This document shows positions 17,779 to 27,254 of a DNA stretch of 64,000 bases, one piece after another. Under the pieces are notes generated by a model. The model saw nothing but the letters and a program-made list of their open reading frames with translations, ran no database searches and was not told the DNA's origin. This DNA comes from Lachnospiraceae bacterium (GTDB lineage: Bacteria; Bacillota; Clostridia; Lachnospirales; Lachnospiraceae), in the NCBI GenBank assembly GCA_015057425.1, contig SVEL01000007.1, positions 1 through 64,000 of the forward strand, written 5' to 3'. Made by a program: the position numbers and the translations under genes. Positions within the stretch are counted from its first letter, which is position 1. Each line of letters begins with the position of its first letter.

Positions 17779-18789
17779 ATGAGCGCAATAGAAGATTTAT
17801 ATGATATGCCGGCTGAACATGCAGCAAATGTGCTTGGTCAGTGCGACAAATATTTAAAGAAAATTGAAAAGGTTTTACATGTGTCTATTATTTTACGTGA
17901 TTCAGGTATGAAGATAGTAGGCGGCGAAGTAAATGTCAAAAGAGCAAAGAAAGTGCTTGGTAATCTTTTAGAACTTTCCAAAAGGGGAAATGAGATTACG
18001 GAACAGAATGTGGATTATGCATTATCACTGACATTTGAAGACAAAGAAGATGCTGTTCTTGAAATTGATGATGATATAATATGCAGAACTGTTGCAGGTA
18101 AGCCGATTAAACCTAAGACTTTAGGACAGAAAGCATATGTTGACAGTATCAGAAAGAATACTGTTGTATTCGGACTTGGTCCTGCCGGTACAGGTAAAAC
18201 ATATCTTGCTATGGCCATGGCTATAACGGCATTTAAAAATAACGAGGTTTCACGAATTATTCTTACAAGACCTGCAATCGAAGCAGGAGAAAATCTCGGA
18301 TTTCTTCCGGGAGATTTACAAAGTAAAGTTGATCCTTACTTAAGACCGCTTTATGATGCCATATATCAGATTATGGGGGCTGATGCATATGTTCATAATT
18401 CTGAAAAAGGTCTTATAGAAGTGGCACCTCTTGCATATATGCGCGGAAGAACCCTTGATAATGCATTTATTATTCTTGACGAGGCGCAAAACACAACTCC
18501 GGCTCAGATGAAAATGTTTTTGACAAGAATCGGTTTTGGCTCAAAGGTTGTTATTACCGGTGACCTTACTCAGAAGGATTTACCAAAAGGAACAGTGTCA
18601 GGACTTGAAACAGCAGTTAAAGTTTTAGATAATATAGAAGATGTTTGTATAAAGACAATGTCAAATAAAGATGTTGTCAGACATCCGCTTGTACAGAGAA
18701 TTGTTAAGGCATATGAAGAATATGAGAATAAACATCAGAATAATTACGGCACAGGCAGAGATAACAGACAGAAAGGAAGACAAAGTTGA
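17779..18789 (+). CDS. phoH: PhoH-like ATPase
   Basis: A 336-residue cytoplasmic P-loop ATPase with an N-terminal KH/PhoH-type domain. Walker A is GPAGTGKT (about residues 133-140), Walker B is FIILDEAQN, and TGDLTQKDLPKG is a sensor region. It is probably an RNA-linked helicase-like ATPase; its partner in many bacteria is YbeY, encoded next. The start follows AAAGAGG. The stop overlaps the ybeY TTG start by four bases, indicating coupling. Confidence 0.95.
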   Translation: MSAIEDLYDMPAEHAANVLGQCDKYLKKIEKVLHVSIILRDSGMKIVGGEVNVKRAKKVLGNLLELSKRGNEITEQNVDYALSLTFEDKEDAVLEIDDDIICRTVAGKPIKPKTLGQKAYVDSIRKNTVVFGLGPAGTGKTYLAMAMAITAFKNNEVSRIILTRPAIEAGENLGFLPGDLQSKVDPYLRPLYDAIYQIMGADAYVHNSEKGLIEVAPLAYMRGRTLDNAFIILDEAQNTTPAQMKMFLTRIGFGSKVVITGDLTQKDLPKGTVSGLETAVKVLDNIEDVCIKTMSNKDVVRHPLVQRIVKAYEEYENKHQNNYGTGRDNRQKGRQS

Positions 18790-19289
18790 GTATATTTATA
18801 GAAAATGAAACAACTAAAAATTATGATTTTGACTATGAAAGTCTAATTAATCAGGTCATAGATAAGTGTGTTGAATACATTAATTGTCCTTACGAAACAT
18901 GTGTAAATGTTACTATTGTCTCAAATGATGCCATTAAAGAAATTAATAATGAATACAGACAGATAGATAAAGTCACGGATGTACTTTCTTTCCCAATGAT
19001 TGATTATGAAGATGCACCGGGTAATTTTGATGGTCTTGAAGAAGATGCAGAGGATTATTTTGACCCGGATACGGGAGAGCTTATTCTTGGTGATATTGTT
19101 TTGTGTGCAGAAAAGATAGACAGTCAGGCGAAGGAATACGGACATTCAGTAAAGAGAGAAATGGCTTTTCTTACAGCTCACAGTATGTTCCATCTTTTTG
19201 GTTATGACCATATGACTGATGAAGAAAGAACAGAGATGGAAGCGAAACAGGAAGAAGTGCTTACACTTCTTGGTATAACCAGAGATTAA
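18786..19289 (+). CDS. ybeY: Endoribonuclease YbeY (16S rRNA maturation)
   Basis: YbeY is a zinc-dependent single-strand RNase involved in 16S rRNA 3'-end maturation and ribosome quality control. The metal motif HSMFHLFGYDH (HxxxHxxxxxH) is near residue 128. DVLSFPM is the other conserved stretch. An acidic loop (about residues 75-95, EEDAEDYFDPDTGE) precedes LGDIVLC. The start is TTG, overlapping the phoH stop, with AGGAAG upstream. Length 167 is normal. Confidence 0.95.
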   Translation: MSIFIENETTKNYDFDYESLINQVIDKCVEYINCPYETCVNVTIVSNDAIKEINNEYRQIDKVTDVLSFPMIDYEDAPGNFDGLEEDAEDYFDPDTGELILGDIVLCAEKIDSQAKEYGHSVKREMAFLTAHSMFHLFGYDHMTDEERTEMEAKQEEVLTLLGITRD

Positions 19290-19310
19290 AGGTATAGCAG
19301 GAGGCAGACT

Positions 19311-19715
19311 ATGGACTATACTTATGAAGAACTTATAGAAAAAGCATATAAAGCAAGTGAATTTGCATATTCACCATATTCAAAATTTAATGTGGGTGCA
19401 GCTGTTGCGGTTTCAGATTTTGCAGGTGAAGTTAAAATGTTTACCGGATGTAATGTAGAAAACAGTTCATACGGTGGGACTATTTGTGCTGAGAGAACAG
19501 CGATGTGTAAGGCTGTCAGTGAAGGCTACAGTAAGCTTATGGCTATAGCAGTTGTTTCGTCGGAGGGAAGTTATACATATCCGTGCGGAATTTGCAGACA
19601 GTTTTTAAGTGAGTTCTCAGATAAGGAAACTGTGGTGATTTTACATGACAAAGATAAAAATAATGTAAAGAAAATGCTGCTTTGTGAACTTATTCCGGAA
19701 GCATTTACATTATAA
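19311..19715 (+). CDS. cdd: Cytidine deaminase
   Basis: It converts cytidine/deoxycytidine to uridine/deoxyuridine for pyrimidine salvage. It is a 134-residue homotetramer-type enzyme with zinc ligands C59 (in CAERTA, with catalytic E61), C92 and C95 (PCGICRQ). GGAGG precedes the ATG. It follows ybeY by 21 bases, matching the ybeY-cdd neighbourhood seen in many Firmicutes; dgkA and era are absent here. Confidence 0.97.
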   Translation: MDYTYEELIEKAYKASEFAYSPYSKFNVGAAVAVSDFAGEVKMFTGCNVENSSYGGTICAERTAMCKAVSEGYSKLMAIAVVSSEGSYTYPCGICRQFLSEFSDKETVVILHDKDKNNVKKMLLCELIPEAFTL

Positions 19716-19732
19716 ATTATTTACTTAAAAGA

Positions 19733-19748
19733 GACCGTAAACGCGGTC
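19733..19748 (+). other. Small hairpin just before the flippase ribosome site
   Basis: GACCG (19733-19737) pairs with CGGTC (19744-19748), and GGAGG follows immediately. It is too short and lacks a T-tract to be a terminator, but could affect translation of the next gene. Confidence 0.4.
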
Positions 19749-19759
19749 GGAGGATTAAT

Positions 19760-21388
19760 ATGAGTAAAAATAAAACTAATTTTATGGTACAGGGGAGTAT
19801 TCTTGCCATAGCCGGAATTCTTGTAAGAATTATCGGTGTAATATACAGAATACCATTAAGGTCCATTATGGGTCCTACTGCAATGGGATATTATTCGACG
19901 GCATATGATGTATATTCATTATTCTTATTGTTGTCATCAATGAGCTTGCCGATTGCGGTATCGAAGCTTGTATCAGCAAAATATGCAAAAAAAGAATATA
20001 AAAATGCATGGAAAACATTTGTCGGAGCGATGATTTTTGCGATTATAATCGGATTAATCGTTTCATCAATTATGTTTTTTGGTGCAGAAAAGATAGCAGA
20101 ATTGGCAGGTTACAGCAATTCAAAGTATGCATTGATGGTACTTGCTCCAACACTTTTTGTTATGTCTGTTTTAGGCGTTATGAGAGGATTTTTCCAGGGA
20201 CTTGGAACTATGGTTCCCACAGCTTTTTCTCAGGTTCTTGAACAGATTGCAAACTGTGTATTAAGTATTTCGGCCGGAATCTATCTTATGAAGGTGGGAA
20301 TGAAGGTTGGCGAAGAAAATTCTTATGGTGCAGCCGGTGTTACAATGGGAACTTTGGTTGGTGCTTTGACAGCATTACTGTTTTTGGCATTTGTTTTTAT
20401 TCTGTACTACGGTAAGCTTCGCCGTAATATAAGAAGGGACAGAACACGCAATATTGAATCCTATTCTTATATAACAAAAATACTTGTATTAACTATTTTT
20501 CCGGTATTGTTAAGTACAACTATATATAATTTCAGCAATTTATTTGACAGTGTTATTTTCGGTAATATTATGAAAGATGTTCTTCATGTTGCCGAAGAGA
20601 CATATACAACAAAGTGGGGTATCTACAGTAGCGAATACAGACTGCTTACAACTGTACCGATTGCAATTGCATCAGCACTTTCTTCGGCAGTTATACCAAG
20701 TCTTGTAAAAAGTAAAAATGAAGGAAATAAAGGTGCCGTTATCAATAAAGTTGAGTCAGCTATAAGATTTACTATGATTATTGCCATACCTGCAGGTGTG
20801 GGGCTTTCGATGCTTGCCGGTCCGATACTTTTTGTTTTATTCCCTGATCCGGTAACTTATAATGACAGTGTGCATCTTATGAGACTTGCATTTTTTACAG
20901 TACTTGTATTTTCCTTCTCAACCATTACAAACGGAATTTTACAGGGAATCGACAGAATGAAAGCTCCTGTTATTAATGCGTCTGTAGCACTTGCTATACA
21001 TCTTGTCATTATTGTTATTGCGCTTATTGTATTTAAAGGTGGAATATTTGGTGTGGTTATCTCAGATATTTGTTATGGGGCATTGGTTTGTCTGTTTAAT
21101 TTAAGGTCATTGCGAAAATATCTTAATTACAGGCAGGAATTGCTTAAAACCTTTGTTCTTCCTTGTGTTGCTGCAGCGATTATGGGCATTATTTCGTATG
21201 GAACACATCATTTGCTGATGCTTGTTCTTGATGCAAATCTTTTATGGACAATAGTTGCAGTTATAGTTGCCATAATTGTATATTTTGTTTTACTTCTTTC
21301 GTTGAGAACGGTAGACGAAGCTGAGCTTTATATGATGCCGATGGGTAGCAAGATTGTTATGATTGCAAGAAAGTTACATCTTATGTAA
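19760..21388 (+). CDS. Polysaccharide/lipid II flippase of the MurJ/SpoVB (MOP) family
   Basis: A 542-residue integral membrane protein with about 14 predicted helices. It begins FMVQGSILAIAGILVRIIG, typical of the YtgP/SpoVB branch of MATE-like flippases. It probably flips lipid II or another undecaprenyl-linked sugar for the wall, or acts in spore cortex synthesis. The sequence cannot tell a MurJ-type vegetative role from a SpoVB-type sporulation role. GGAGG precedes the start. A basic C-terminus follows the last helix. Confidence 0.85.
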   Translation: MSKNKTNFMVQGSILAIAGILVRIIGVIYRIPLRSIMGPTAMGYYSTAYDVYSLFLLLSSMSLPIAVSKLVSAKYAKKEYKNAWKTFVGAMIFAIIIGLIVSSIMFFGAEKIAELAGYSNSKYALMVLAPTLFVMSVLGVMRGFFQGLGTMVPTAFSQVLEQIANCVLSISAGIYLMKVGMKVGEENSYGAAGVTMGTLVGALTALLFLAFVFILYYGKLRRNIRRDRTRNIESYSYITKILVLTIFPVLLSTTIYNFSNLFDSVIFGNIMKDVLHVAEETYTTKWGIYSSEYRLLTTVPIAIASALSSAVIPSLVKSKNEGNKGAVINKVESAIRFTMIIAIPAGVGLSMLAGPILFVLFPDPVTYNDSVHLMRLAFFTVLVFSFSTITNGILQGIDRMKAPVINASVALAIHLVIIVIALIVFKGGIFGVVISDICYGALVCLFNLRSLRKYLNYRQELLKTFVLPCVAAAIMGIISYGTHHLLMLVLDANLLWTIVAVIVAIIVYFVLLLSLRTVDEAELYMMPMGSKIVMIARKLHLM

Positions 21389-21417
21389 TTTATATGTATA
21401 AAATTGAATAAACCGAA

Positions 21418-21445
21418 TTGGTTATGCAGATAATTAAGATATTAT
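21418..21445 (+). promoter_or_regulatory. Possible SigA promoter of the BofC-like gene
   Basis: TTGGTT (21418-21423), 16-base spacer, TATTAT (21440-21445), about 30 bases before the start codon. Confidence 0.4.
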
Positions 21446-21476
21446 AAGTCGTGTATATGACGGAAAGGGTGAAAGT

Positions 21477-22127
21477 ATGAAATCGTCCTTAAGAAGATTA
21501 ATTATCTGCATTTTTATGTGTATTTTAATTTTGGGAAGCTGTTATATGGCAGGGTATGGTATTTCTCTTAAATATCTTAAGTTTGATACATTAAGGTCAA
21601 TGGAGGAAGAATACCTTAAAAATCCTGTGCTGGAAAATAAACAGGAAGTAAATGCAGGAAGTGATGAGTATATAAAAAATACAACAGAATTTGTTATGCA
21701 GGATTATAATCTTGCTACCAACAGGTATGTTGATTACAAATCATCAATGCCTATAAAGTATCTGGGAATGACAATTGATGATATTACGGAATATATATCT
21801 GAAAATGCTGATGAATATAAAGAAGAAAATATAGATGTAAGAAATGTAATGCTTATATCATTTTCGGAGAAAAAGGTTGTTATAAGACGCTGCTACCGTG
21901 AAATTGTTGAAGAAGAAACTACGGAAGAATCTGATTCCGTCAGATATTATATTATGGAAAAAGACGGTTATATAACTATATATAAAGCAGATAAAGAATC
22001 TATTTTTTTGAACACGGAAATTCTTGTTGCAACATTGTCCAAGGAGGATATTAGTCTTGTGAGAGAAGGAATTGGAGTGAAGGATATATTTGAAATGTAC
22101 GGATATCTTGAAAGTCTGACAAGTTAA
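21477..22127 (+). CDS. Membrane-anchored protein with BofC-like C-terminal domain
   Basis: A 216-residue protein with an N-terminal hydrophobic anchor or signal peptide (about residues 8-30), an acidic middle, and a C-terminal region (about 155-216: DGYITIYKAD, then LSKEDISLVREGIGV and EMYGYLESL). This resembles the BofC C-terminal domain. In Bacillus, BofC acts in the intermembrane space of the forespore to restrain SpoIVB signalling. The similarity is modest and the name is tentative; an uncharacterised exported protein is the alternative. The start follows GGAAAGGGTGAAAGT. Confidence 0.55.
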   Translation: MKSSLRRLIICIFMCILILGSCYMAGYGISLKYLKFDTLRSMEEEYLKNPVLENKQEVNAGSDEYIKNTTEFVMQDYNLATNRYVDYKSSMPIKYLGMTIDDITEYISENADEYKEENIDVRNVMLISFSEKKVVIRRCYREIVEEETTEESDSVRYYIMEKDGYITIYKADKESIFLNTEILVATLSKEDISLVREGIGVKDIFEMYGYLESLTS

Positions 22128-22185
22128 TTGTTGATAAAACTGCATTTTTGCTATAAAATATTATAAGAAAATTTTTGGAGGACAT

Positions 22186-23439
22186 ATGAAGAAGATTGTT
22201 GTAATCGGTGCAGGTGCCGCAGGGCTTATGGCTGCAATTGCAGCTTCGGATGAAGGCTGTGATGTTACAATATTAGAACATAAAGATGCTATGGGTAGGA
22301 AATTACGTATAACAGGTAATGGGAAATGTAATTTTACTAACCTTAGTTGTTGTGCGGAAAATCTTAAAAAAGACAGTTTTTTAAGAAGCGAAAATATAAG
22401 TTTTGCAGAAGAGGCTTTAAAACTTATGCCGGTTTCGAAAACACTCAGTTTTTTTGAAAGCAAAGGTATGACTTTTATAGAGAAAAATGGTTACGTATAT
22501 CCACGTTCAGAACAGGCGTCTTCAGTTGTGGAATTTTTTGATGGGTTATGCGATGCTTATAATATAAGAATAATATATAAAGCAGAAGTGAAGAAAATAC
22601 TAAAAGAAGACAGATGTAAGGTTGAATATATATACGATAATCAAAGAACTTTTATAACGGCAGATAAAGTTATAATTGCAGCCGGAAGTAAAGCTAACTC
22701 TAAGACCGGCTCAGACGGAAGCGGTTATTATTTTGCGAAATGTCTTGGTCATAACATTGTTCCTGTTGTTCCCGGACTTGTGGGACTGTGTGTGGACGAA
22801 GATTATATAAAGAAAATGTCAGGTGTAAGAGCAACCGGTGAAATCACTGTATATGAAAACGGATTAAGCAAAAAACTTGCGTCAGATAAGGGTGAACTTC
22901 AGTTTACTGCATATGGTATAAGCGGAATTCCGGTATTTCAGGTGTCAAGATATGTGGCAAAAGAATTGTATAATGGCGGAAAAGTAACGGGTGTAGTTGA
23001 TTTGCTGCCTGAGTATGAAGAAAAAGAATTGATAAACAGACTTGTTATGTTGAAAAGAAATAATAAAAATCATTCTATAGATATGGTATTTAAAACAATG
23101 GTTAACAACAAGGTATCGGATGTTGTTTTTGACTATTTTGGGATTGAAAAGAATGATAGTGTTATTAACATTTCGGATGAAATTATTGAAAATATTATAC
23201 ATTTTATGAAAAATATGAAGTTTAATATAAATGATACAAACGGATTTGAAAATGCTCAGGTCTGTGCAGGTGGAGTAGATACGAAAGAAGTTAATTCTAT
23301 GACTATGGAGTCGGGAATTCATAAAGATATTTATTTTGCCGGTGAGGTATTAGATGTTGACGGTATATGCGGAGGATATAATCTTCAGTGGGCATGGACA
23401 AGCGGATATATAGCAGGAAAGGCGGCTGCAAAAGCCTAA
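22186..23439 (+). CDS. NAD(P)/FAD-dependent oxidoreductase, HI0933/BaiN-type flavoprotein
   Basis: The 417-residue protein begins KKIVVIGAGAAGLMAAIAA, an FAD-binding Rossmann motif. It continues GRKLRITGNGKCNFTN and ends VLDVDGICGGYNLQWAWTSG, all hallmarks of the HI0933/YhiN family. Members are flavoproteins; BaiN was linked to bile-acid reduction, but most have no proven substrate and I infer none. GGAGG lies before the ATG. The next flavoprotein starts 12 bases downstream. Confidence 0.88.
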   Translation: MKKIVVIGAGAAGLMAAIAASDEGCDVTILEHKDAMGRKLRITGNGKCNFTNLSCCAENLKKDSFLRSENISFAEEALKLMPVSKTLSFFESKGMTFIEKNGYVYPRSEQASSVVEFFDGLCDAYNIRIIYKAEVKKILKEDRCKVEYIYDNQRTFITADKVIIAAGSKANSKTGSDGSGYYFAKCLGHNIVPVVPGLVGLCVDEDYIKKMSGVRATGEITVYENGLSKKLASDKGELQFTAYGISGIPVFQVSRYVAKELYNGGKVTGVVDLLPEYEEKELINRLVMLKRNNKNHSIDMVFKTMVNNKVSDVVFDYFGIEKNDSVINISDEIIENIIHFMKNMKFNINDTNGFENAQVCAGGVDTKEVNSMTMESGIHKDIYFAGEVLDVDGICGGYNLQWAWTSGYIAGKAAAKA

Positions 23440-23451
23440 ATTAAGTAAACT

Positions 23452-25077
23452 ATGAGTACATATGTCAGAATAAATCAGTTAAAACTTAATATTGATGAAA
23501 ACGAAGATATGCTTTTGCACAAAGCTGCCGAAAAACTTAAAATCAATGATAAACATATCATTGGTTTTAAAATTGTCAAAAAATCTATTGATGCCAGAAA
23601 GAAAAATGAAATTATGTTTTCGTATTCTGTTGAAGCAGAAGTTGCTAATGAAAATTTAATAAATAGTAAAGTTTTAAATAATAATATTATGTTAACTAAA
23701 GCACAAGAATATGTTTTTCCTAAGTGTGGAAATGAGATTTTGGTAAACAGACCTGTAATAATCGGAAGTGGTCCTGCGGGACTATTTTGCGGTTATTTTT
23801 TGGCGTTAAAGGGATATAAACCTATAATTATCGAACGTGGTCAGGCGGTTGATGAACGTACTGAGACTGTAGAACATTTTTTTAAGACGGGAAAACTTGA
23901 TACAGAGTCCAATGTTCAATTCGGTGAAGGCGGAGCCGGTACATTTTCTGATGGTAAGTTAAATACTACGGTTAAAGACCCGTCGGGCAGAAATATGCTT
24001 GTGCTTGATATATTTGTTAAGTTCGGTGCAGACAAAAGTATCTCATATATTAATAAACCGCACATTGGCACAGATGTTTTATGTAAAATTGTTAAAAACA
24101 TAAGAAATGAAATCATTAAGTTGGGCGGAGAAGTCCATTTTTCAACAAGGCTCGATGATATAAATGAAGAATCCGGAAAAGTTAAGTCTGTAGTGGTGAC
24201 TGATTTGAAAAACGGAGCAACAAAAACGATTGATACAGACGTATTGGTACTTGCAATCGGACATAGCGCAAGAGATACATTTAAGAAGCTTTATGAAAAG
24301 AAAATATATATGGAACCGAAGCCTTTTGCAATGGGCGTAAGAGTTGAACATAAACAAAATTTAATTAATCGTGCAATGTATGGTGAAAAATATATGAACA
24401 AGCTTGGCGCAGCAGATTATAAGGTTACTTATACATGTGAAAACGGTCGCGGAGTTTATTCTTTCTGCATGTGTCCCGGCGGGTATGTTGTCAATGCATC
24501 AAGTGAAGATGGCAGACTTGCCGTCAATGGTATGAGCTATTCAAAGCGTGATGGCGAAAATGCAAACAGTGCAATTATTGTTACTGTTAGAACTGATGAT
24601 TATGGGGCTGACAATCCGCTTAACGGAATAGAGTTTCAGAGAAAACTTGAAGAAAATGCATATAAAGCATGCGGCGGAAAAATACCGGTGCAAAAGTACG
24701 GTGATTTTATAACGAATACGGTTTCAAACAGTTTTGGAAAAGTAAATCCCAATACCCGTGGTGAAGTTGGATTTGCTGATATTAATCTTATTTTGCCGGA
24801 ATTTATATGCGATTCCATAAAGGAAGCAATGCCGGCATTTGGAAGAATGATAGAAGGTTTTGATGATAAAGATACACTTATGTTGGCTGTTGAAAGCAGA
24901 ACATCATCACCTGTAAGAATTGTAAGAAACGAAAATTATGTATGCAATATTGAAGGTATATATCCTTGCGGAGAGGGAGCCGGATATGCAGGAGGTATAA
25001 CAAGTGCTGCAATAGACGGTGTCAGGGTTTTTGAGGCAATTTGCCAAAAATATAAAGGAAATTTAACGGAATTGTAA
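23452..25077 (+). CDS. Uncharacterised FAD-dependent dehydrogenase (COG2509 type)
   Basis: The 541-residue protein has an N-terminal alpha/beta domain (about 1-95), then FAD-binding PVIIGSGPAGLFCGYFLALKG. Next comes the conserved NVQFGEGGAGTFSDGKL, and a C-terminal PCGEGAGYAGGITSAAIDG typical of this family. The substrate is unknown. The start is 12 bases after the previous flavoprotein stop and lacks a good ribosome site, so translation is probably coupled. No clear terminator follows. Confidence 0.88.
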   Translation: MSTYVRINQLKLNIDENEDMLLHKAAEKLKINDKHIIGFKIVKKSIDARKKNEIMFSYSVEAEVANENLINSKVLNNNIMLTKAQEYVFPKCGNEILVNRPVIIGSGPAGLFCGYFLALKGYKPIIIERGQAVDERTETVEHFFKTGKLDTESNVQFGEGGAGTFSDGKLNTTVKDPSGRNMLVLDIFVKFGADKSISYINKPHIGTDVLCKIVKNIRNEIIKLGGEVHFSTRLDDINEESGKVKSVVVTDLKNGATKTIDTDVLVLAIGHSARDTFKKLYEKKIYMEPKPFAMGVRVEHKQNLINRAMYGEKYMNKLGAADYKVTYTCENGRGVYSFCMCPGGYVVNASSEDGRLAVNGMSYSKRDGENANSAIIVTVRTDDYGADNPLNGIEFQRKLEENAYKACGGKIPVQKYGDFITNTVSNSFGKVNPNTRGEVGFADINLILPEFICDSIKEAMPAFGRMIEGFDDKDTLMLAVESRTSSPVRIVRNENYVCNIEGIYPCGEGAGYAGGITSAAIDGVRVFEAICQKYKGNLTEL

Positions 25078-25087
25078 AGAAAAATCA

Positions 25088-25116
25088 ATGACTTATGACA
25101 GAAGTTGTAGTATACT
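25088..25116 (+). promoter_or_regulatory. Possible promoter of the proline operon
   Basis: TATACT (25111-25116) is a good -10. The -35 (ATGACT, 25088-25093, 17-base spacing) is weak. Confidence 0.4.
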
Positions 25117-25134
25117 GTAATAGTATTATAGGTG

Positions 25135-25155
25135 AAGTCTGCAATTGTCAGACTT
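25135..25155 (+). other. Leader hairpin before proB
   Basis: AAGTCTG (25135-25141) and CAGACTT (25149-25155) form a 7-bp stem with a 7-base loop directly before the AAAGGA ribosome site. No T-tract follows, so it is more likely an mRNA stability or translation element than a terminator. Confidence 0.5.
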
Positions 25156-25170
25156 GAAAGGATTACATAA

Positions 25171-26019
25171 ATGAATAACAGAGAAAGACTTAAAGATAAA
25201 AAAAGAATAGTTATTAAGATAGGATCATCATCACTTACTCATCCGGAGACGGGCAAACTTAATCTTATGAAGCTCGAAAAGCTTGTAAGAATTATTGCAG
25301 ATATACATAACAGCGGTAAGGATGTCATACTTGTATCATCCGGAGCTATTGCCGTAGGACGCAATAAAGTTGGTTTAAGCGGGACACTTGAGCTTCCGCA
25401 GAAACAGGCTTGTGCAGCAATCGGACAGGCACAGCTTATGATGATATACCAGAAACTTTTCAGCGAGTATAATCAGATTGCAGCTCAGGTTCTTATGACA
25501 AAAGATACTATGACCAATGATATGAGCCGTAAAAATGCTGAAAATACATTTTCGGAAATATTAAAACTCAGAGCAATACCTATCGTTAATGAAAACGATA
25601 CTGTATCTACATATGAAATTCAAAGATTACTTCAGTTTGGTGATAACGACAGACTTTCTGCTATGGTAGCGGCTCTTGCAAATGCAGACCTGCTTATATT
25701 GTTATCGGATATTGACGGTTTGTTTACTGATGATCCAAACAAGAATCCTGACGCAAAGTTTATTGAATGTGTATCTGAGATAACAGATGACTTGTATGAT
25801 ATGGGCAAGAGCTCAAGTTCAAGTAACGTAGGTACCGGTGGTATGAATGCAAAACTACATGCAGCCAATATAGCCACTAAGTCAGGTGCAGATATGGTAA
25901 TTGCAAATGGTGATGATGTAGAGGTGCTTTGTAAAATAATTGCAGGCGAAAATGCAGGAACATTGTTCCTTGCTAATAAGGATGAAGGATTTAATATCCA
26001 GAATTACCTTTCAGAATAG
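25171..26019 (+). CDS. proB: Glutamate 5-kinase (short form without PUA domain)
   Basis: It phosphorylates glutamate, the first step of proline synthesis. The amino-acid-kinase fold starts RIVIKIGSSSLTHPETGKL and includes LVSSGAIAVG, VNENDTVS and GTGGMNAKLHAA. At 282 residues it lacks the C-terminal PUA domain of the about 365-residue enzymes, a form common in Clostridia. AAAGGA precedes the ATG. It heads a cluster ending in proA. Confidence 0.95.
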   Translation: MNNRERLKDKKRIVIKIGSSSLTHPETGKLNLMKLEKLVRIIADIHNSGKDVILVSSGAIAVGRNKVGLSGTLELPQKQACAAIGQAQLMMIYQKLFSEYNQIAAQVLMTKDTMTNDMSRKNAENTFSEILKLRAIPIVNENDTVSTYEIQRLLQFGDNDRLSAMVAALANADLLILLSDIDGLFTDDPNKNPDAKFIECVSEITDDLYDMGKSSSSSNVGTGGMNAKLHAANIATKSGADMVIANGDDVEVLCKIIAGENAGTLFLANKDEGFNIQNYLSE

Positions 26020-26038
26020 TTGTATCGGGGGTGAAGAT

Positions 26039-27235
26039 ATGAATATTCAAATCATTAAAAATGCAGATAAAATCAATACGGATATAGTTATTGACAATAA
26101 GATTATCGTTAAAGAGACAGAGCCTTCAGAATATGAAAATATTAACCTTTTAAGATTTTATATTTATAATCTTGAAAATAATTCTAAAACCGAAATTCTT
26201 CCGAGACTTAGAAAATACGACCTTGGTACGGCAAAAAGCCTTCAGGTTAATTCGAAATGTCTGTTTTTCTTTAACTGTATTCCGCTTGATGATACAAGAA
26301 CAGAAATAAGTGTTATTAAATATGATGTTGCCGAGGATGAGTTTGATACAATCTATATGTTTAATGACAATATATCAAGTTATAATACATATAAAAGAAT
26401 GAAAATGTTTGTAGTAAATGATTACTACATAATCGTTGAAAATGAAATTCTCCGTACTAACATCAGAGATACTTATGAAGGATATCTGGATTTTGAATTA
26501 TATTTATACAAGGTAAGAGAAAATGAAAAGGTTGAAATAATAGACGAAAATATTGTTAACAATGGCATTTCTGACATTATACCTATTGCAGATAATTTAT
26601 GTGTTGTAAAGACGGGATTTTCGCTTTTGAAAGATGCGAGATATAATTATCTGGAAAAGACGGAAGCATCTGTAGAAGGAATATCTTTTATAAGTCCGTC
26701 GCAGCTTGTTGCAGAATTGCTTTTGATGAAGACAGATATTATTCTTGAGACAATTGATAAGACATTTTATACAGTTACTATTCCGTATGTCAAAAAAGAA
26801 GGAAATTATATAATTTATTCAAAAGTTAATATCGAAACAAAGGAAGAAGAAGTTGTATTTTACAATTATGTTGATAAGTCGGTTAAATGTTGTGTCAGCA
26901 AAAATGTAACTGACGAAAAAAGTCTGACCAAGTATAATATTATAAAAAATATACCGTATATCAGACTTGAAAGAGAAGATAAGACATCATTCTATAATCT
27001 CTTAAGTAACAAAACAGAAATGTCATTCCCGCCGGAAGAAAAAGTTATGTTTGTTACAGACGGATTTATAGTGACACAACAGAGAAAAGATTCTTTCTTT
27101 ACAGGAAAGACAACATATACAAATGTTTACAGATATCCGCAGAAAAACCTTCTTCATAAAGAAAAAGGCAGATTTGCAGGATGTGTTGTATCAGACAAAA
27201 AATGCGTATATCTTCTTACGACAAAAAGCCGTTAG
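26039..27235 (+). CDS. Hypothetical protein in the proline operon
   Basis: I do not recognise this 398-residue protein. It is rich in beta-strand-forming residues, with repeated blocks of the type IYNLENNSKTEI, LYLYKVRENEKVEII and IIYSKVNIETKEEEVVFYN that look like beta-propeller or beta-sheet repeats. It has no signal peptide or membrane helix, so is probably cytoplasmic. The start chosen (ATG 26039) follows GGGGGTGAAG; the frame is open further upstream only because it overlaps proB. It sits 19 bases after proB and 19 before the DUF896 gene, suggesting one transcript. Confidence 0.75.
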   Translation: MNIQIIKNADKINTDIVIDNKIIVKETEPSEYENINLLRFYIYNLENNSKTEILPRLRKYDLGTAKSLQVNSKCLFFFNCIPLDDTRTEISVIKYDVAEDEFDTIYMFNDNISSYNTYKRMKMFVVNDYYIIVENEILRTNIRDTYEGYLDFELYLYKVRENEKVEIIDENIVNNGISDIIPIADNLCVVKTGFSLLKDARYNYLEKTEASVEGISFISPSQLVAELLLMKTDIILETIDKTFYTVTIPYVKKEGNYIIYSKVNIETKEEEVVFYNYVDKSVKCCVSKNVTDEKSLTKYNIIKNIPYIRLEREDKTSFYNLLSNKTEMSFPPEEKVMFVTDGFIVTQQRKDSFFTGKTTYTNVYRYPQKNLLHKEKGRFAGCVVSDKKCVYLLTTKSR

Positions 27236-27254
27236 ACAGAGAAAGGAAACAGAT

